Of a stretch of DNA of 64,000 bases, positions 18,172 to 27,052 are shown one piece after another. A program made the translations under genes and the position numbers. Below the pieces are notes generated by a model. That model searched no databases, was not told the DNA's origin, and worked only from the letters and a program-made list of their open reading frames with translations. The DNA lies in contig NZ_KE384458.1 in NCBI RefSeq assembly GCF_000425805.1, positions 67,014 to 131,013 on the forward strand. Reading direction: 5' to 3'. This stretch comes from Pseudomonas vranovensis DSM 16006 (GTDB lineage Bacteria; Pseudomonadota; Gammaproteobacteria; Pseudomonadales; Pseudomonadaceae). How positions within the stretch are numbered: the stretch's first letter is position 1; each line of letters starts with the position of its first letter.

Positions 18172-18373
18172 GCGCTACACCTCAAAATAAATGCACTCAG
18201 CCTTCATTTTTTTGAATTACCGCTACCCGGCCCATCCCCGGCAAAATCCCTGCCACGCTCGACCCCTTCAAAATTCCATCTCCACGGACGGAGCCCATTA
18301 GGTATTGCCCTCGCGATACTCAGCCCAGCCGCTTTGGCCGGGCTTTTTTTACTGCCAGGTACCCGATTTCCCC
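18172..18373. other. Gene-free spacer with an internal terminator
   Basis: About 200 bases between the GFA and HPP genes without a coding frame of note. It starts with an A/T-rich stretch (around 18185-18220), continues GC-rich, and contains an intrinsic terminator only 24 bases before the HPP start codon. It may hold a small RNA or a transcribed leader; no known RNA family was recognised. Confidence 0.4.
18322..18350 (+). terminator. Rho-independent terminator upstream of the HPP gene
   Basis: AGCCC-A-GCC and GGC-C-GGGCT form a stem closed by a short loop and followed by seven T. It faces the downstream HPP gene, so it either ends a transcript from upstream (GFA gene or a small RNA) or acts as an attenuator. 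Confidence 0.75.
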
Positions 18374-19525
18374 ATGTCTACCCGCGGTCTGCTTCACCGG
18401 CTGCTGCCGGCCCCACTGAATATCCCCTTCAAAGAATGCGTTCGTGCAAGTGTTGGCGCACTGCTCGGCCTGTTGCTCGCCGGCTTGGCTTGCAGTCAGG
18501 CGTTCGGTGCGACGGTGGCGCTGCATCTGCTTGGCCCGCTGGCGGCCTCGGCCGTGCTGTTGTTTGCCGTGCATTCCGGCGCGCTGGCACAACCTTGGCC
18601 GTTCCTGGGCAGTTATGCCTGTGCCACGGTGGTCGGGCTGGCGTTGCACCACTGGTTAGGTTCGGCGCTGTGGGTGGCGGCCCTGGCGTTGGGGCTGGCG
18701 ATTGTGGTGATGTGCCTGATGCGCTGCCTGCATCCGCCGGGAGGTGGGGTGGCAGTGAGTGTGGTGCTGGCTGATTCATCCCTGGCCTCGATGGGTAACC
18801 AGGTGTTCGAGCCGATCATGCTCAACGCCCTGGTGCTGGTGGCCGTGGCGGTGATCTTCAACCGCCTGACGGGGGTGCGCTATCCAAAAACGGCGGCGCC
18901 GCGCAAAGACTTGCACCACACCACCGATACCGTGCCCGCCGAGCGGGTCGGGGTCAGCGGGGCGGACCTGGACCATGCCCTGGAGGAGCTGGGTGAGTTT
19001 GTCGATGTGACCCGCGATGAACTGGAGCGGATCATTCTGGCCACTGAACAGCATGCCTTGCAGCGCAGCCTTGGCGGGATTACCGCCGCGTCGGTGATGT
19101 CACGCGATGTGCAGCAGGCCACGCCGAAAACGACGTTGCATGAGGCTTGGCAGCAACTGTCGAGCCACCACTTGAAGACTCTGCCGGTGCTGGATGAAAC
19201 GCGTCGATTGGTGGGGATTGTGAGCTTGAGTGACCTGGTGGGCCCGGCGATGGCCCAGGCCCGCTTCAGCTGGCGCGGGCTGTTCGGGCGTCAGCCGAAG
19301 GTCGTGCTAGAGCAGATCATGAGTCGGCCGGTAGTCACGGTCCGCAGTGATGAACCTGCCGTGGCGTTGATTCCGCTGCTCAGTGAGCAGGGGCTGCATT
19401 GCCTGCCGGTGATGGACGGCGAGCAACTGGTCGGGGTCATCACCCAGACCGATCTGATCGCCGGGCTCAAGCGGTACGTGCTCAGCACGCCGGTGCGTTC
19501 AGATGACCGGGTCCCAGCGCTGTGA
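18374..19525 (+). CDS. HPP-family membrane protein with two CBS domains
   Basis: 383 residues. The first 170 form an HPP integral-membrane domain of about four to five helices with the signature MRCLHPPGGGVA. The second half has a CBS pair (ASVMSRDVQQATPKTTLHEA and EQIMSRPVVTVRSDEPAVAL), which normally binds adenine nucleotides. HPP proteins have been linked to nitrite transport in cyanobacteria and plant plastids; whether that holds here is unknown. I use the ATG of MSTRGLLHRL because the upstream frame passes through the terminator. Its 3' end overlaps the convergent LysR gene by 27 bases. Confidence 0.88.
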   Translation: MSTRGLLHRLLPAPLNIPFKECVRASVGALLGLLLAGLACSQAFGATVALHLLGPLAASAVLLFAVHSGALAQPWPFLGSYACATVVGLALHHWLGSALWVAALALGLAIVVMCLMRCLHPPGGGVAVSVVLADSSLASMGNQVFEPIMLNALVLVAVAVIFNRLTGVRYPKTAAPRKDLHHTTDTVPAERVGVSGADLDHALEELGEFVDVTRDELERIILATEQHALQRSLGGITAASVMSRDVQQATPKTTLHEAWQQLSSHHLKTLPVLDETRRLVGIVSLSDLVGPAMAQARFSWRGLFGRQPKVVLEQIMSRPVVTVRSDEPAVALIPLLSEQGLHCLPVMDGEQLVGVITQTDLIAGLKRYVLSTPVRSDDRVPAL

Positions 19526-20362
19526 CCAATCGCTCTCACTGGCGACTACCTGCTGCAGCACGCTGATGGCTTGCTGCAGCGCCTGGCTATCGCGCTCGCG
19601 GGCGTAGACCAGGTAGGTGGGGTAGGTGAACTCCGGGGCTTGCGGTACCCGCTCGAACACGCCGCTGTCCAGGTAGGCCTGGACCACCCGGGTACGGAAG
19701 TAGCCACTGCCGCCATGTTCGAGGATGTACTGCAGCGCCAGCGGGCCGAGGTTGAAGCTCAGGGCTGGGCGCGCGCATTCGGGCAGGGCCGCGTCGTGCT
19801 GGCGGCGAAAGGCCTGGCCCCAGTCGATGTAGATGTAGGGTTCGGGTCTGTCCTTGCGACGCACGCGAATCAGTTTTTCTTCCATCAGTTGTTCCACCTG
19901 CAGGCCTGGGCCATAGGTGGGCTGATAGACCAGCACGGCGTCGAGCACACCCATTTCCACTTTGCGCAGCAATGATTCGCCGTCGCTGACTTCGCTGCGA
20001 ATGGCATGGCTGGGCATCGCCCGGTGCAGGGCACTGACCCAGCCCAGCACCATGGGGTTGCCCAGGCTCACTTCGCCACCGATGTGCAGCACCTGGTGGC
20101 AACCCTGGGGTAGAGGCAGGTCGCGGCGGGCCGCTTCCCAGGTCTGCACCAACTGATTGGCATAGACCACGAATGCCTCGCCATCGGCAGTGAGGCTGGC
20201 GCCGCTGCGGCTGCGGATGAACAGCTGGCAGGCCAATTGTTGTTCGAGCTTCTGCACCCGGGCGGTGATGGCGGTCTGGGTGACGTGCAAACGTTCGGCG
20301 GCGGAGACCAGGCTGCCGCTGCGGACGATTTCCAGAAATGTACGGGCCAGCTCGATATCCAT
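19499..20362 (-). CDS. LysR-family transcriptional regulator
   Basis: 287 residues from the MDIELARTFLEIVRSGSLVS start, the usual length and start for LysR proteins. A longer ATG 30 bases upstream is possible and neither has a strong ribosome site. The winged helix-turn-helix is clear (AAERLHVTQTAITARVQKLE), followed by a two-lobed effector domain. The target is unknown: it is convergent with the HPP gene and no operon starts divergently from it. The HAD gene on the same strand lies upstream of it across a repeat pair. Confidence 0.88.
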   Translation of the reverse strand: MDIELARTFLEIVRSGSLVSAAERLHVTQTAITARVQKLEQQLACQLFIRSRSGASLTADGEAFVVYANQLVQTWEAARRDLPLPQGCHQVLHIGGEVSLGNPMVLGWVSALHRAMPSHAIRSEVSDGESLLRKVEMGVLDAVLVYQPTYGPGLQVEQLMEEKLIRVRRKDRPEPYIYIDWGQAFRRQHDAALPECARPALSFNLGPLALQYILEHGGSGYFRTRVVQAYLDSGVFERVPQAPEFTYPTYLVYARERDSQALQQAISVLQQVVASESDWSQRWDPVI

Positions 20363-20454
20363 GGAGGTTGCCGGGTGGGGAAGGTTGCCCATTCTAGTGC
20401 GTTGGCACCGAAATGGGGCAGTTGGGTGGGGAGCAATAATGCACTGGAGTACGT

Positions 20455-20545
20455 CCGCTGCGCGGCCGATCGCAGGCTGTCGCCAGCGGCTACATGCAAA
20501 CCGCAGCCGCTGGCGAGGAACGCGCTGCGATCGACTGCATAGCAG
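20455..20545. repeat. Inverted pair of GTAGCCGCTG-type repeats
   Basis: Two copies of the same element face each other: CCGATCGCAGGCTGTCGCCAGCGGCTAC on one side, and GCAGCCGCTGGCG, then GCTGCGATCGACTGC, on the other, separated by about ten bases. It resembles the mosaic formed by paired REP-like elements. It fills the gap between the LysR and HAD genes. Confidence 0.7.
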
Positions 20546-20548
20546 TCG

Positions 20549-21205
20549 CTAGGAGGAAGCGGGCTGGATCAACTCCCATAACCGCGCATCGTCAAAGTCC
20601 GCCACCACCAGTTGCGCCCCGGCGGCATGCAGGGCTTCGGCGGACTGGCTGGTAGACAGCCCCACGGTGAAGATTCCTGCGCCGCTGGCGGCGGTCACGC
20701 CCGGCACCGAGTCCTCGAACGCCAGGGCATGGGCCGCACGCGCCCCAAGCCGCTCAAGGCCGGTGAGGTAGGGCAGCGGGTCAGGCTTGGCCCGCGCCAG
20801 CTCTTCAGCCACCAGCACATGCTCGAAACGTCCACCCAGGGCCAGCGCTTCGAGCATGTGCTCGGCATTGGCCCGCGGCGCATTGGTAACCACGGCCATG
20901 CCGATGCCGTGCTGTTCGGCATGTTCAAGCAGGCGCAGCAACCCGGCGGTGGGCTGCAGGCTCGGCGACAGGGCGCGAAAGCGCGCCTCCTTGAGGTCGG
21001 CGAAGGCCTGGTGCTCGGCGAGTGGCCGGTCGGGAAACAGGTAGCGGCACAGGTCGGCGTTGGCCCGACCGCTGACGTGGGCGGCGAATTCGGCTTCGGT
21101 CAAGTCCCGGCCTTTTTCGCGCAATAGCTGCTGCAGGGCCAGCAGATGGAGTTTGTCGGTATCGGTCAGGGTGCCGTCGAGGTCGAACAACAGGGCTTCA
21201 AGCAT
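20549..21205 (-). CDS. HAD-superfamily phosphatase (beta-phosphoglucomutase-like)
   Basis: 218 residues with all four HAD motifs: nucleophile DLDGT (LLFDLDGTLTDTD) at the N-terminus, VVTNAPR, the lysine in AKPDPLPY, and FEDSVPG. The helical cap inserted after motif I marks subfamily IA, which contains phosphoglycolate phosphatase, beta-phosphoglucomutase and similar enzymes. The substrate is undetermined. The MLEALLF start places the nucleophile at the normal distance from the N-terminus. It is divergent from lexA2, whose operator lies 70 bases away. Confidence 0.88.
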   Translation of the reverse strand: MLEALLFDLDGTLTDTDKLHLLALQQLLREKGRDLTEAEFAAHVSGRANADLCRYLFPDRPLAEHQAFADLKEARFRALSPSLQPTAGLLRLLEHAEQHGIGMAVVTNAPRANAEHMLEALALGGRFEHVLVAEELARAKPDPLPYLTGLERLGARAAHALAFEDSVPGVTAASGAGIFTVGLSTSQSAEALHAAGAQLVVADFDDARLWELIQPASS

Positions 21206-21274
21206 GTCGGGGTCCGCTGCAAGGGCCGCCCAGCATAACCCGATCAAGGGGGCTGGTCAGCGGGATACGAAAAG

Positions 21275-21288
21275 AGTACAAATGTACT
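21275..21288. promoter_or_regulatory. LexA2 operator (SOS box)
   Basis: AGTACAAATGTACT is a perfect palindrome arm pair, AGTAC-N4-GTACT. It is one base from the AGTAC-N4-GTGCT motif reported for the second LexA of Pseudomonas putida. It lies directly before lexA2 and covers a possible upstream ATG at 21282, so bound repressor would block the start of transcription. This implies self-control of the lexA2-imuA-imuB-dnaE2 operon by DNA damage. Confidence 0.85.
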
Positions 21289-21290
21289 CC

Positions 21291-21902
21291 ATGAATATTT
21301 TATCGCCCAAACGCAGCGCCATTCTCACGTTCATTCGTGATCGCATCGCCGACCACGGCCAGCCGCCGAGCCTGGCCGATATCGCCACGGCCTTCGGTTT
21401 TGCCTCGCGCAGTGTGGCGCGCAAGCACATCCAGGCCTTGTGCGAGGCCGGGTATATCGAGGTCACGCCCAACCAGGCCCGTGGCATTCGTCTGGCGGGT
21501 GGCTTGCGCCGCCCCGAGGTACTGGAGATCCCGGTATTGGGCCAGGTGGCGGCAGGGCGGCCGATAGGCCCCGACGTCGACATCCACGAACAGCTCATGC
21601 TCGATGCCCACCTGTTCAGCCGCTCGCCCGACTACCTGCTCAAGGTGCGCGGCGACTCGATGCTCGGCGACGGCATCCTCGACGGCGACCTGGTCGGTAT
21701 CAAGCAACAGGCCGAGGCCCGCGACGGGCAGATCATCGTCGCCCGCCTGGAGGGTGAGGTGACCATCAAGCGCTTCGAGCGGGTCAGCGCCCAGCATTAC
21801 CGCCTGCTACCCCGCAACCCGGCCTATGCGCCGATCGACATCGGCCCGGGCCAGGACTTCGTCATCGAGGGCGTGTTCTGCGGCCTGGTGAGGCGCGGCT
21901 GA
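21291..21902 (+). CDS. lexA2: Second SOS repressor LexA2
   Basis: 203 residues. The N-terminal winged helix (PSLADIATAFGFASRSVARK) binds DNA. The C-terminal S24-type autoprotease has its cleavage bond at Ala88-Gly89 (QVAAGRPIG), nucleophile Ser123 (GDSMLGDGI) and base Lys160 (VTIKRF), all intact. On DNA damage RecA-ssDNA triggers self-cleavage and derepresses the operon. I give the MNILSPKR start; an in-frame ATG nine bases earlier (MYSMNIL) lies inside the operator and may be the real start, since neither has a clear ribosome site. First gene of the SOS mutagenesis cassette; its stop overlaps the imuA start by one base. Confidence 0.95.
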   Translation: MNILSPKRSAILTFIRDRIADHGQPPSLADIATAFGFASRSVARKHIQALCEAGYIEVTPNQARGIRLAGGLRRPEVLEIPVLGQVAAGRPIGPDVDIHEQLMLDAHLFSRSPDYLLKVRGDSMLGDGILDGDLVGIKQQAEARDGQIIVARLEGEVTIKRFERVSAQHYRLLPRNPAYAPIDIGPGQDFVIEGVFCGLVRRG

Positions 21903-22519
21903 TGGGCGCCGTGGTCAGCCTCGACGGCTTGCTCGACCAGCAGCGGGTCTGGAAGGGGCGCCCCCACGCGCAGCCCCAGGGCCTGCAGCCCACCGGCCAT
22001 GCGCTGCTGGATGCGGCGCTGCCGGGGGGAGGCTGGCCAGCGGCTGCGCTCACCGAGGTGCTGCTGGCCGCCGAGGGCTGTGGCGAGCTGCACTTGCTCT
22101 GGCCGAGCCTGGCGCGGCTGACCACCCGTGGTGAACGGGTGGTACTGGTGGCACCGCCCTTTGTGCCCTATGCACCCGCCTGGCAGGCAGCCGGAGTCGA
22201 CCTGCAGCACATTGCCCTGATCCAGGCGCCACCTGGCGAGGTGCTCTGGGCTGCCGAGCAGTGCCTGCGCTCGGGCAGTTGTGGCGCGGTGCTGTGCTGG
22301 CCGCACAAGCCCGACGACCGCGCCTTGCGCCGCTTGCAGGTGGCTGCCGAAAGCGGCCAGACCCTGGCCTTTGCCTTGCGCTCGATGCAGGCGGCGCTCA
22401 ATCCGTCGCCGGCGGCGTTGCGCATTGCCGTCGATGCACGCCCGGCCCAGTGGCGGGTGCTCAAGTGCCGGGGCGGGTTGGCCCCGGCCACGCCCATTGC
22501 CTGCCCCGGGCGAGGCTGA
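21902..22519 (+). CDS. imuA: ImuA, SOS mutasome accessory factor
   Basis: 205 residues of the ImuA/SulA-like family (related to the RecA fold but lacking a full Walker A; here LPGGGWPAAALTEVLL at the equivalent place). It works with ImuB and DnaE2 in translesion synthesis after DNA damage and is thought to help recruit or activate the complex on RecA-coated DNA. The start codon overlaps the lexA2 stop (TGATG), indicating translational coupling. The imuB start follows the imuA stop by six bases. Confidence 0.92.
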   Translation: MGAVVSLDGLLDQQRVWKGRPHAQPQGLQPTGHALLDAALPGGGWPAAALTEVLLAAEGCGELHLLWPSLARLTTRGERVVLVAPPFVPYAPAWQAAGVDLQHIALIQAPPGEVLWAAEQCLRSGSCGAVLCWPHKPDDRALRRLQVAAESGQTLAFALRSMQAALNPSPAALRIAVDARPAQWRVLKCRGGLAPATPIACPGRG

Positions 22520-22525
22520 TGGCGC

Positions 22526-23938
22526 ATGCTCTGGGCCTGTATCCTGCTGCCGCAGCTGGCACTCGACGCCGTGCTGCGCGGGCGCGACGACCTCGACACG
22601 CCACTGGTGCTGCTCAGCGGCCCGCCCCAGCGCCGGGTGCTGCAGGCGGTCAACCCGGCCGCTGCAGCCCTGGGCCTGCGTGCCGGCCAGCCGTTGACCA
22701 CGGCCCAGGCGCTGGCGGGGCATTTCACCTGCGTTGACCACGATCCGGGCGCCATCGAGCCGCTACAGCAACTGCTGGCTGCCTGGGCCTATCGTTTCAG
22801 CTCACAGGTCAGCCTGCACTACCCGCGGGTGCTGCTGCTCGAGGTCGAGTCCAGCCTGGGGCTGTTCGGGCCGTGGCCTGCGTTCGAGGCGCGGCTGCGG
22901 GCCGAACTGAGTGCCCTGGGGTTTCGCCACCGTATCGTGCTGGCCAGCAACCCGGTGGCCGCGCGCATGCTTGCCAACTGCCATGACGGCCTGGCGCTGA
23001 CCGACCTCGAGCAAACCCGCGAGGCCCTTGAGCAACTGCCTATCGAGCGGATCGGTTTGCCGGCGCAGGCGGCCAGCGCCTTTGCGCGCATGGGCCTGCG
23101 CCGCCTTGGCCAGGTCATGGCGTTGCCGCGCCAGGCCCTGGCCCGGCGCTTTGCTGCTGATGTGCAACTGCACCTGGACCGCTTGCTGGGGGTACGGCCC
23201 ATGGCCTTGTCATTCTACCTGCCGCCGGACCGCTTCGATGCCCGTATCGAGCTCAACTTCGATGTGGAGTCGCACCAGGCCTTGCTGTTCCCCCTGCGCC
23301 GCCTGATCAACGACCTGGCCGCGTTCCTGGCCGGGCGCGACAGTGGCGTGCAGCGCTTCACCCTGCACCTGGAGCACGCCGAAGGCCCCGATACCTGCGT
23401 GGTCGTCGGCCTGCTGGCTGCCGAGCGTGACCCGCAGATGCTCTTCGAGCTGGCCCGTGGGCGCCTGGAGCAACTGCAGCTGGGCGCGCCGGTGCGCAAC
23501 CTGCGCCTGCTGGCCGAAGACCTGCCGGCTTTTGTGCCGCAGCACAGCGAACTGTTCGACCCACGCCCGCAACAGAGCCAGCCCTGGGAGCAGTTGCGCG
23601 AACGCCTGCGCGCACGCCTGGGCGATAGCGCGGTGCGCAACCTTGCGGCCCAGGACGATCATCGCCCCGAGTGCGCCTGGCGCCTGGACAACGCCACCCA
23701 GTTGCCACCGGCGCCGACGGCGCCGCGTCCGGGCTGGCTGCTGGCCGAACCCCAGGCCTTGCCGGGGGGGGGGGTGCGGCTGCTGACGGGTGCCGAGCGG
23801 ATCGAGTCCGGTTGGTGGGATGGCGGTGATATACGCCGTGACTACTACCGGGTGCAGACCCCGACCGGGCTGTATGCCTGGGCCTACCGCAACCTGGGTG
23901 AAGACGGTCCGTTGTGGCTGCAGGGCTGGTTCGCATGA
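22526..23938 (+). CDS. imuB: ImuB, catalytically inactive Y-family polymerase homologue
   Basis: 470 residues related to Y-family polymerases (DinB/UmuC) but without the catalytic acidic residues; ImuB acts as the hub linking DnaE2 to the beta clamp. The palm/fingers region runs from CILLPQLALDAVL to about residue 215, and the little-finger domain follows. QHSELF at residues 339-344 may be the clamp-binding motif. An uninterrupted run of 11 G (23764-23774) encodes Pro-Gly-Gly-Gly near residue 413; slippage there would frameshift the last 55 residues. The next gene starts within its stop (ATGA). Confidence 0.93.
   Translation: MLWACILLPQLALDAVLRGRDDLDTPLVLLSGPPQRRVLQAVNPAAAALGLRAGQPLTTAQALAGHFTCVDHDPGAIEPLQQLLAAWAYRFSSQVSLHYPRVLLLEVESSLGLFGPWPAFEARLRAELSALGFRHRIVLASNPVAARMLANCHDGLALTDLEQTREALEQLPIERIGLPAQAASAFARMGLRRLGQVMALPRQALARRFAADVQLHLDRLLGVRPMALSFYLPPDRFDARIELNFDVESHQALLFPLRRLINDLAAFLAGRDSGVQRFTLHLEHAEGPDTCVVVGLLAAERDPQMLFELARGRLEQLQLGAPVRNLRLLAEDLPAFVPQHSELFDPRPQQSQPWEQLRERLRARLGDSAVRNLAAQDDHRPECAWRLDNATQLPPAPTAPRPGWLLAEPQALPGGGVRLLTGAERIESGWWDGGDIRRDYYRVQTPTGLYAWAYRNLGEDGPLWLQGWFA
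23764..23774. repeat. Poly-G tract (11 G) inside imuB
   Basis: Eleven consecutive G in the coding strand within the 3' third of imuB. Such tracts are rare in genes and prone to slipped-strand change; gain or loss of one base would alter the ImuB C-terminus and uncouple dnaE2 translation. Confidence 0.85.
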
Positions 23939-26900
23939 GCATGTCCCAGGCCTACGCCGAACTGCACTGCCTGTCGAATTTCAGCTTCCAGCGCGGTGCC
24001 TCCAGCGCCAGGGAACTGTTCGAGCGTGCCCGCCAGCATGGCTACCAGGCCCTGGCCATTACCGACGAATGCACCCTGGCGGGCATCGTGCGGGCCTGGC
24101 AGGCGGCCAAGGCCGTTGGGCTGGCCCTGATCGTCGGCAGCGAAGTGCGCCTGCACCAGGGGCCAAAACTGGTGCTGCTGGCCGAGAACCTGACGGGCTA
24201 CCAGCACCTGTGCCGGCTGATCACCCTGGGCCGGCGGCGGGCGCAAAAGGGCGCGTACCAGCTGCTGCGCGACGATTTCGACAGGCCGCTGGAGGGGCTG
24301 CTGGCCCTGTGGGTGCCGGATGGCAATGAGGATGACCTGGCCACCGGTCACTGGTTGTGCGAGCGTTTCGCCGAGCGCCTGTGGCTGGCGGTGGAGCTGC
24401 ACCGTGGCGCCGACGATGGGCTGCGCCTGCAGCAGTTGCAGGCCTTGGCCGAGACGTTGCAGATCCGCGCGGTGGCGGCGGGCGATGTACACATGCACGC
24501 CCGCGGGCGACGCGCCCTGCAAGACAGCATGACCGCCATCCGTCACCACTGCACCGTGGCCGAGGCCGGGCAGCGCCTGTTCGCCAACGGTGAGCGTCAC
24601 CTGCGCCCCCTGGCGCAGCTGGCCGAGCTCTATCCGCAGGCCTTGCTCGATGAAACCCTGCGCATTGCCGGCCGCTGCCGTTTCGACCTCAGCCAGTTGC
24701 GCTACGAGTACCCCCGCGAACTGGTCCCGGCCGGCCAGACGGCCACCCGTTGGTTGCGCCACCTCTGCGAGCAGGGGCAGCGCTGGCGCTGGCCCAGGGG
24801 CATCGAAGAGAAGGCGCGCAATGCGCTGGAGCATGAGCTCGAACTGATCGCCGAGCTGAACTACGAACGCTATTTTCTGACCGTGCATGACATCGTCCAG
24901 TTTGCCCGTGGCCAGGGCATCCTCTGCCAGGGGCGGGGCTCGGCGGCCAACTCGGTGGTGTGCTATGTGCTGGGGATCACCGAGCTGGACCCAATGCACA
25001 GCCACCTGTTGTTCGAGCGCTTTCTGTCGCGCGAGCGCGATGAACCCCCCGACATCGATGTCGACTTCGAGCATGAGCGCCGTGAAGAAGTGCTGCAGTA
25101 TGTCTTCAGCCGCTACGGCCGCCATCGCGCGGCCCTGACGGCCGTGGCCAGCACCTACCATGCCGCCGGTGCCGTGCGCGATATCGCCCGGGTGCTGGGC
25201 TTGCCGGTGGCGCAGATCAACGCCCTGGCCGAGTGCTGCGGGCGCTGGAGCGATCGCCTGCCGCCGCCCGAGCAACTGCGCGAGGCCGGCTTCGACCCCG
25301 ACAGCCTGTTGCTGCGGCGGGTGCTGGCACTGACCGGCGAGCTGATCGGCTTTCCCCGGCACCTGTCCCAGCACCCCGGCGGCTTTGTGATTTCCGAACA
25401 GCCCCTGGACAGCCTCGTGCCGGTGGAAAACGCCGCCATGGACGGGCGTACGGTAATCCAGTGGGACAAGGACGACCTGGACCTGGTCGGCCTGCTCAAG
25501 GTCGACATTCTCGCCCTGGGCATGCTCACGGCCTTGCGCCGGTGTTTCGACCTGCTGTACCGCCATCGTGGCCGTGAGCTGACCCTGGCCACTGTCCCCG
25601 CCGACTGTGCCGCGACCTATGAAATGATCGGCCGCGCCGACACCGTCGGGGTGTTCCAGATCGAGTCACGGGCGCAAATGGCCATGTTGCCGCGGCTCAA
25701 GCCCAAGGATTTCTACGACCTGGTGATCGAGGTGGCGATCGTGCGCCCGGGGCCTATCCAGGGCGACATGGTTCACCCCTACCTGCGCCGGCGCCAAAAG
25801 CTGGAACCGGTGTCGTATCCATCGCCTGCGTTGGAGAAGGTGTTCAAACGCACCCTGGGCGTGCCGTTGTTCCAGGAGCAGGTCATGGAGCTGGCGATGG
25901 TCGCCGGTGGCTACTCGGCGGGCGAGGCCGACCAACTGCGTCGGGCCATGGCCGCCTGGAAACGCCACGGTGGCCTTGAGCCGCACCGCGAGCGGCTGAT
26001 CAGCGGCATGCGTGCCAACGGCTACAGCAGCGAGTTCGCCGAACGTATCTTCGAGCAGATCAAGGGCTTTGGCAGCTATGGTTTTCCCGAGTCCCACGCC
26101 GCGAGCTTCGCCTTGCTGACCTATGCCAGTTGCTGGCTCAAGTGCCATGAGCCGGCGATCTTTGCCTGTGCGCTGATCAACAGCTGGCCGATGGGCTTCT
26201 ACAGCCCTGACCAGATTCTCCAGGACGCCCGTCGCCACCCTATCGAGATCCGCCCGGTGGATGTCTGCCACAGCGACTGGGACTGCAGCCTGGAACCGGG
26301 GGCAGGGCAGGCCTTGGCCCTTCGCCTGGGGCTGCGACAGGTGCGCGGCTTTCGTGAAGTCGATGCCCGGCGTATCGAACAGGCCCGCACCGAACGTGGC
26401 TGGCGGGATGTTGGCGACCTGTGCCAGCGGGCGCAGCTCGATACCCGCGCCCGTGAGCTGCTGGCCGACGCTGGTGCCTTGCGGGCCTTGGCCAGCGACC
26501 GCTACCAGGCACGCTGGCAGGTGGCGGCGGTGCAGGCGCAGTTGCCGCTGTTCGCCGCGGTGGAGCCTGTCCAGGAGACGGCGGTGGCGTTGCCGCAGCC
26601 CTCGGTCAGCGAGGACATGTTCGCGGACTATGCCAGCGTCGGCACCACCCTTGGGCCGCATCCCCTGACCTTGCTGCGCCGTCGCCTGAATGCGTTGGGC
26701 TGTCGCAGTTCAAAGGCGCTGGAGGAGGCCGGGCATGGCGACAAGGTCAGCGTGGCAGGGCTGGTCACCGGGCGTCAGCGGCCGGGGACTGCCAGCGGCG
26801 TGACCTTCGTGACCCTGGAAGATGAGTTTGGCAACGTCAACGTGGTGGTCTGGCGCGACCTGGCCGAGCGCCAGCGGCGGGCCCTGGTGGGGTCGCAGCT

Positions 26901-27021
26901 GTTGCGGGTGATCGGAAGGCTCGAGAGTGAAAGCGGGGTACGGCATTTGATTGCACAGCGGCTGGAAGACCTGAGTCCGCTGTTGCAGGGGCTCGACGTA
27001 CGCAGCCGGGATTTTCATTGA
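23935..27021 (+). CDS. dnaE2: Error-prone DNA polymerase DnaE2 (ImuC)
   Basis: 1028-residue C-family DNA polymerase, the catalytic subunit of the ImuA-ImuB-DnaE2 mutasome. It starts with a PHP domain (YAELHCLSNFSFQRGASSA) that lacks the full metal-binding set of proofreading members. The palm motif PDIDVDFEHE carries catalytic aspartates, QGRGSAANS and PGPIQGDMVHPY are conserved, and the C-terminal OB fold (KVSVAGLVTGRQRPGTASGV) completes it. The ATG at 23935 overlaps the imuB stop as ATGA; another ATG is six bases on. It lacks the tau-binding extension of DnaE1, consistent with its shorter length. Confidence 0.96.
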   Translation: MSMSQAYAELHCLSNFSFQRGASSARELFERARQHGYQALAITDECTLAGIVRAWQAAKAVGLALIVGSEVRLHQGPKLVLLAENLTGYQHLCRLITLGRRRAQKGAYQLLRDDFDRPLEGLLALWVPDGNEDDLATGHWLCERFAERLWLAVELHRGADDGLRLQQLQALAETLQIRAVAAGDVHMHARGRRALQDSMTAIRHHCTVAEAGQRLFANGERHLRPLAQLAELYPQALLDETLRIAGRCRFDLSQLRYEYPRELVPAGQTATRWLRHLCEQGQRWRWPRGIEEKARNALEHELELIAELNYERYFLTVHDIVQFARGQGILCQGRGSAANSVVCYVLGITELDPMHSHLLFERFLSRERDEPPDIDVDFEHERREEVLQYVFSRYGRHRAALTAVASTYHAAGAVRDIARVLGLPVAQINALAECCGRWSDRLPPPEQLREAGFDPDSLLLRRVLALTGELIGFPRHLSQHPGGFVISEQPLDSLVPVENAAMDGRTVIQWDKDDLDLVGLLKVDILALGMLTALRRCFDLLYRHRGRELTLATVPADCAATYEMIGRADTVGVFQIESRAQMAMLPRLKPKDFYDLVIEVAIVRPGPIQGDMVHPYLRRRQKLEPVSYPSPALEKVFKRTLGVPLFQEQVMELAMVAGGYSAGEADQLRRAMAAWKRHGGLEPHRERLISGMRANGYSSEFAERIFEQIKGFGSYGFPESHAASFALLTYASCWLKCHEPAIFACALINSWPMGFYSPDQILQDARRHPIEIRPVDVCHSDWDCSLEPGAGQALALRLGLRQVRGFREVDARRIEQARTERGWRDVGDLCQRAQLDTRARELLADAGALRALASDRYQARWQVAAVQAQLPLFAAVEPVQETAVALPQPSVSEDMFADYASVGTTLGPHPLTLLRRRLNALGCRSSKALEEAGHGDKVSVAGLVTGRQRPGTASGVTFVTLEDEFGNVNVVVWRDLAERQRRALVGSQLLRVIGRLESESGVRHLIAQRLEDLSPLLQGLDVRSRDFH

Positions 27022-27052
27022 ACCGTATGCGCGTCAACGGCGAGCTGGCGTT

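Noticed and set aside
23764..23774. Poly-G run as proof that imuB is frameshifted
   Set aside because: The frame is intact through the run and ends with normal coupling to dnaE2, so the gene as given is functional.
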